Shown here piece by piece: positions 63,727 to 64,000 of a DNA stretch of 64,000 nucleotides. The notes below the pieces were generated by a model, which worked only from the letters and a program-made list of their open reading frames with translations, searched no databases and was not told where the DNA came from. Every line of letters starts with the position of its first letter. Position 1 is the stretch's first letter. The stretch is from positions 558,001-622,000 of the forward strand of contig CBDFFR010000005.1 in NCBI GenBank assembly GCA_965246845.1. Reading direction: 5' to 3'. Source of the stretch: JBBRMW01 sp965246845 (GTDB taxonomy: Bacteria; Chloroflexota; Anaerolineae; Aggregatilineales; UBA2796). Position numbers and translations under genes: made by a program.

Positions 63727-63744
63727 ACAAGAGGACTGAACGAC

Positions 63745-64000
63745 ATGCCGCACCGCCGCAATATTCTCCGACGACCGCGCCTCGTTCTCTTCGCTTCGAC
63801 ACTTCTCTTCGCTGCGCTGGCCTGCAACTTCCCCGGCAGCCAGGGCGCAACGGTTGAAATCACCAAGACGTTTGAGGCTATTTCGTCGGAGACGGCGGTG
63901 AGCCTCTCTACCTCGTCGGCGGGCAACGCGATTCTCTTCCAGACGCAGACCGCCGCCGTCCCGACGGCAACCGCGACCGACATCCCGCCAAGCGAGACGC
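63745..64000 (+). CDS. Lipoprotein, N-terminal part (runs off window)
   Basis: The frame is open from the ATG at 63745 (GAGGACTG ahead) to the window end, about 85 residues. It has a basic N-terminus (MPHRRNILRRPRLVLF), a hydrophobic core and a lipobox LFAALAC, with Cys at residue 27, so it should be lipidated and stay on the outer face of the membrane. The mature part begins NFPGSQGATVEITKTFEAIS and turns Thr/Ser/Ala/Pro-rich, as in many linkers. The functional domain lies outside the window. Confidence 0.8.
   Translation, partial: MPHRRNILRRPRLVLFASTLLFAALACNFPGSQGATVEITKTFEAISSETAVSLSTSSAGNAILFQTQTAAVPTATATDIPPSET

Overview
The window is about 64 kb of GC-rich bacterial chromosome. I infer a Chloroflexota (Anaerolineae-like) organism. 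The recA SOS box is of the GAAC-N4-GTTC type, many -10 boxes read TATACT, the lipoprotein has a Thr/Ser/Pro-rich linker, and the gene content fits: a DUF2723/GT117 membrane protein, family-4 glycosyltransferases, HerA and a DUF3891 protein. This is inference from gene content, not a phylogeny.

Layout. 1-8 kb (minus strand): a surface-polysaccharide operon with four GT4 glycosyltransferases (the first cut by the window edge), a nucleotide-sugar dehydrogenase, a GT117-like membrane protein and an unknown acidic protein, joined by 4-11 base overlaps. 8-9 kb: an IS5-family (IS427-like) element. 9-18 kb: a secreted beta-propeller-like protein, a DUF3891 protein, a secreted protein with a possible Cys-His-Asp triad, recA with a strong promoter and SOS box, the overlapping tsaE-tsaB-rimI operon and a large membrane protein. 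18-20 kb: a compact, AT-richer type II restriction-modification system with a controller (C) protein, a ScaI-like endonuclease and an N4-cytosine-type methyltransferase whose promoter carries a C-box. 20-24.6 kb: a cobalamin-type ABC importer operon behind a cobalamin riboswitch and terminator. 24.6-29 kb: a membrane glycosyltransferase-like protein, a PRMT-like protein with an RRE/PqqD-like N-terminus, and citrate synthase. 29-36 kb: two interleaved ribose/simple-sugar ABC importer gene sets. 36-44 kb: a TlpA-like protein, a PAP2 phosphatase, an O-antigen-ligase-like protein, tRNA-Gly(GCC), GrpB-TetR divergent from a cytochrome P450, and a polytopic membrane protein. 43.7-47 kb: a 1069-residue serine hydroxymethyltransferase-aminomethyltransferase fusion. 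47-56 kb: a TetR-SDR pair, two response regulators with a TPR protein, tandem GNAT-etfA-etfB, and a small protein coupled to hemB. 56-59 kb: two adjacent insertion sequences inside what had been one open gene. 59-64 kb: a DUF2461 protein, a HerA-like ATPase, clpP, clpX and the start of a lipoprotein.

Intergenic regions, mostly at the 3' ends of genes, repeatedly carry short palindromes. One type has the stem GGGCGGAC with a CATCG-type loop, and another has a GGCTTGCC-type loop with variable stems. They usually abut CTACA/TGTAG and occur at ten places. No CRISPR array, rRNA or prophage was seen.

The most interesting items are the GlyA-GcvT fusion, the RRE-like/PRMT-like protein, the palindrome family with conserved loops and compensating stems, the reading frame restored exactly when both IS elements and one TA copy each are removed, and the C-box-controlled restriction system.
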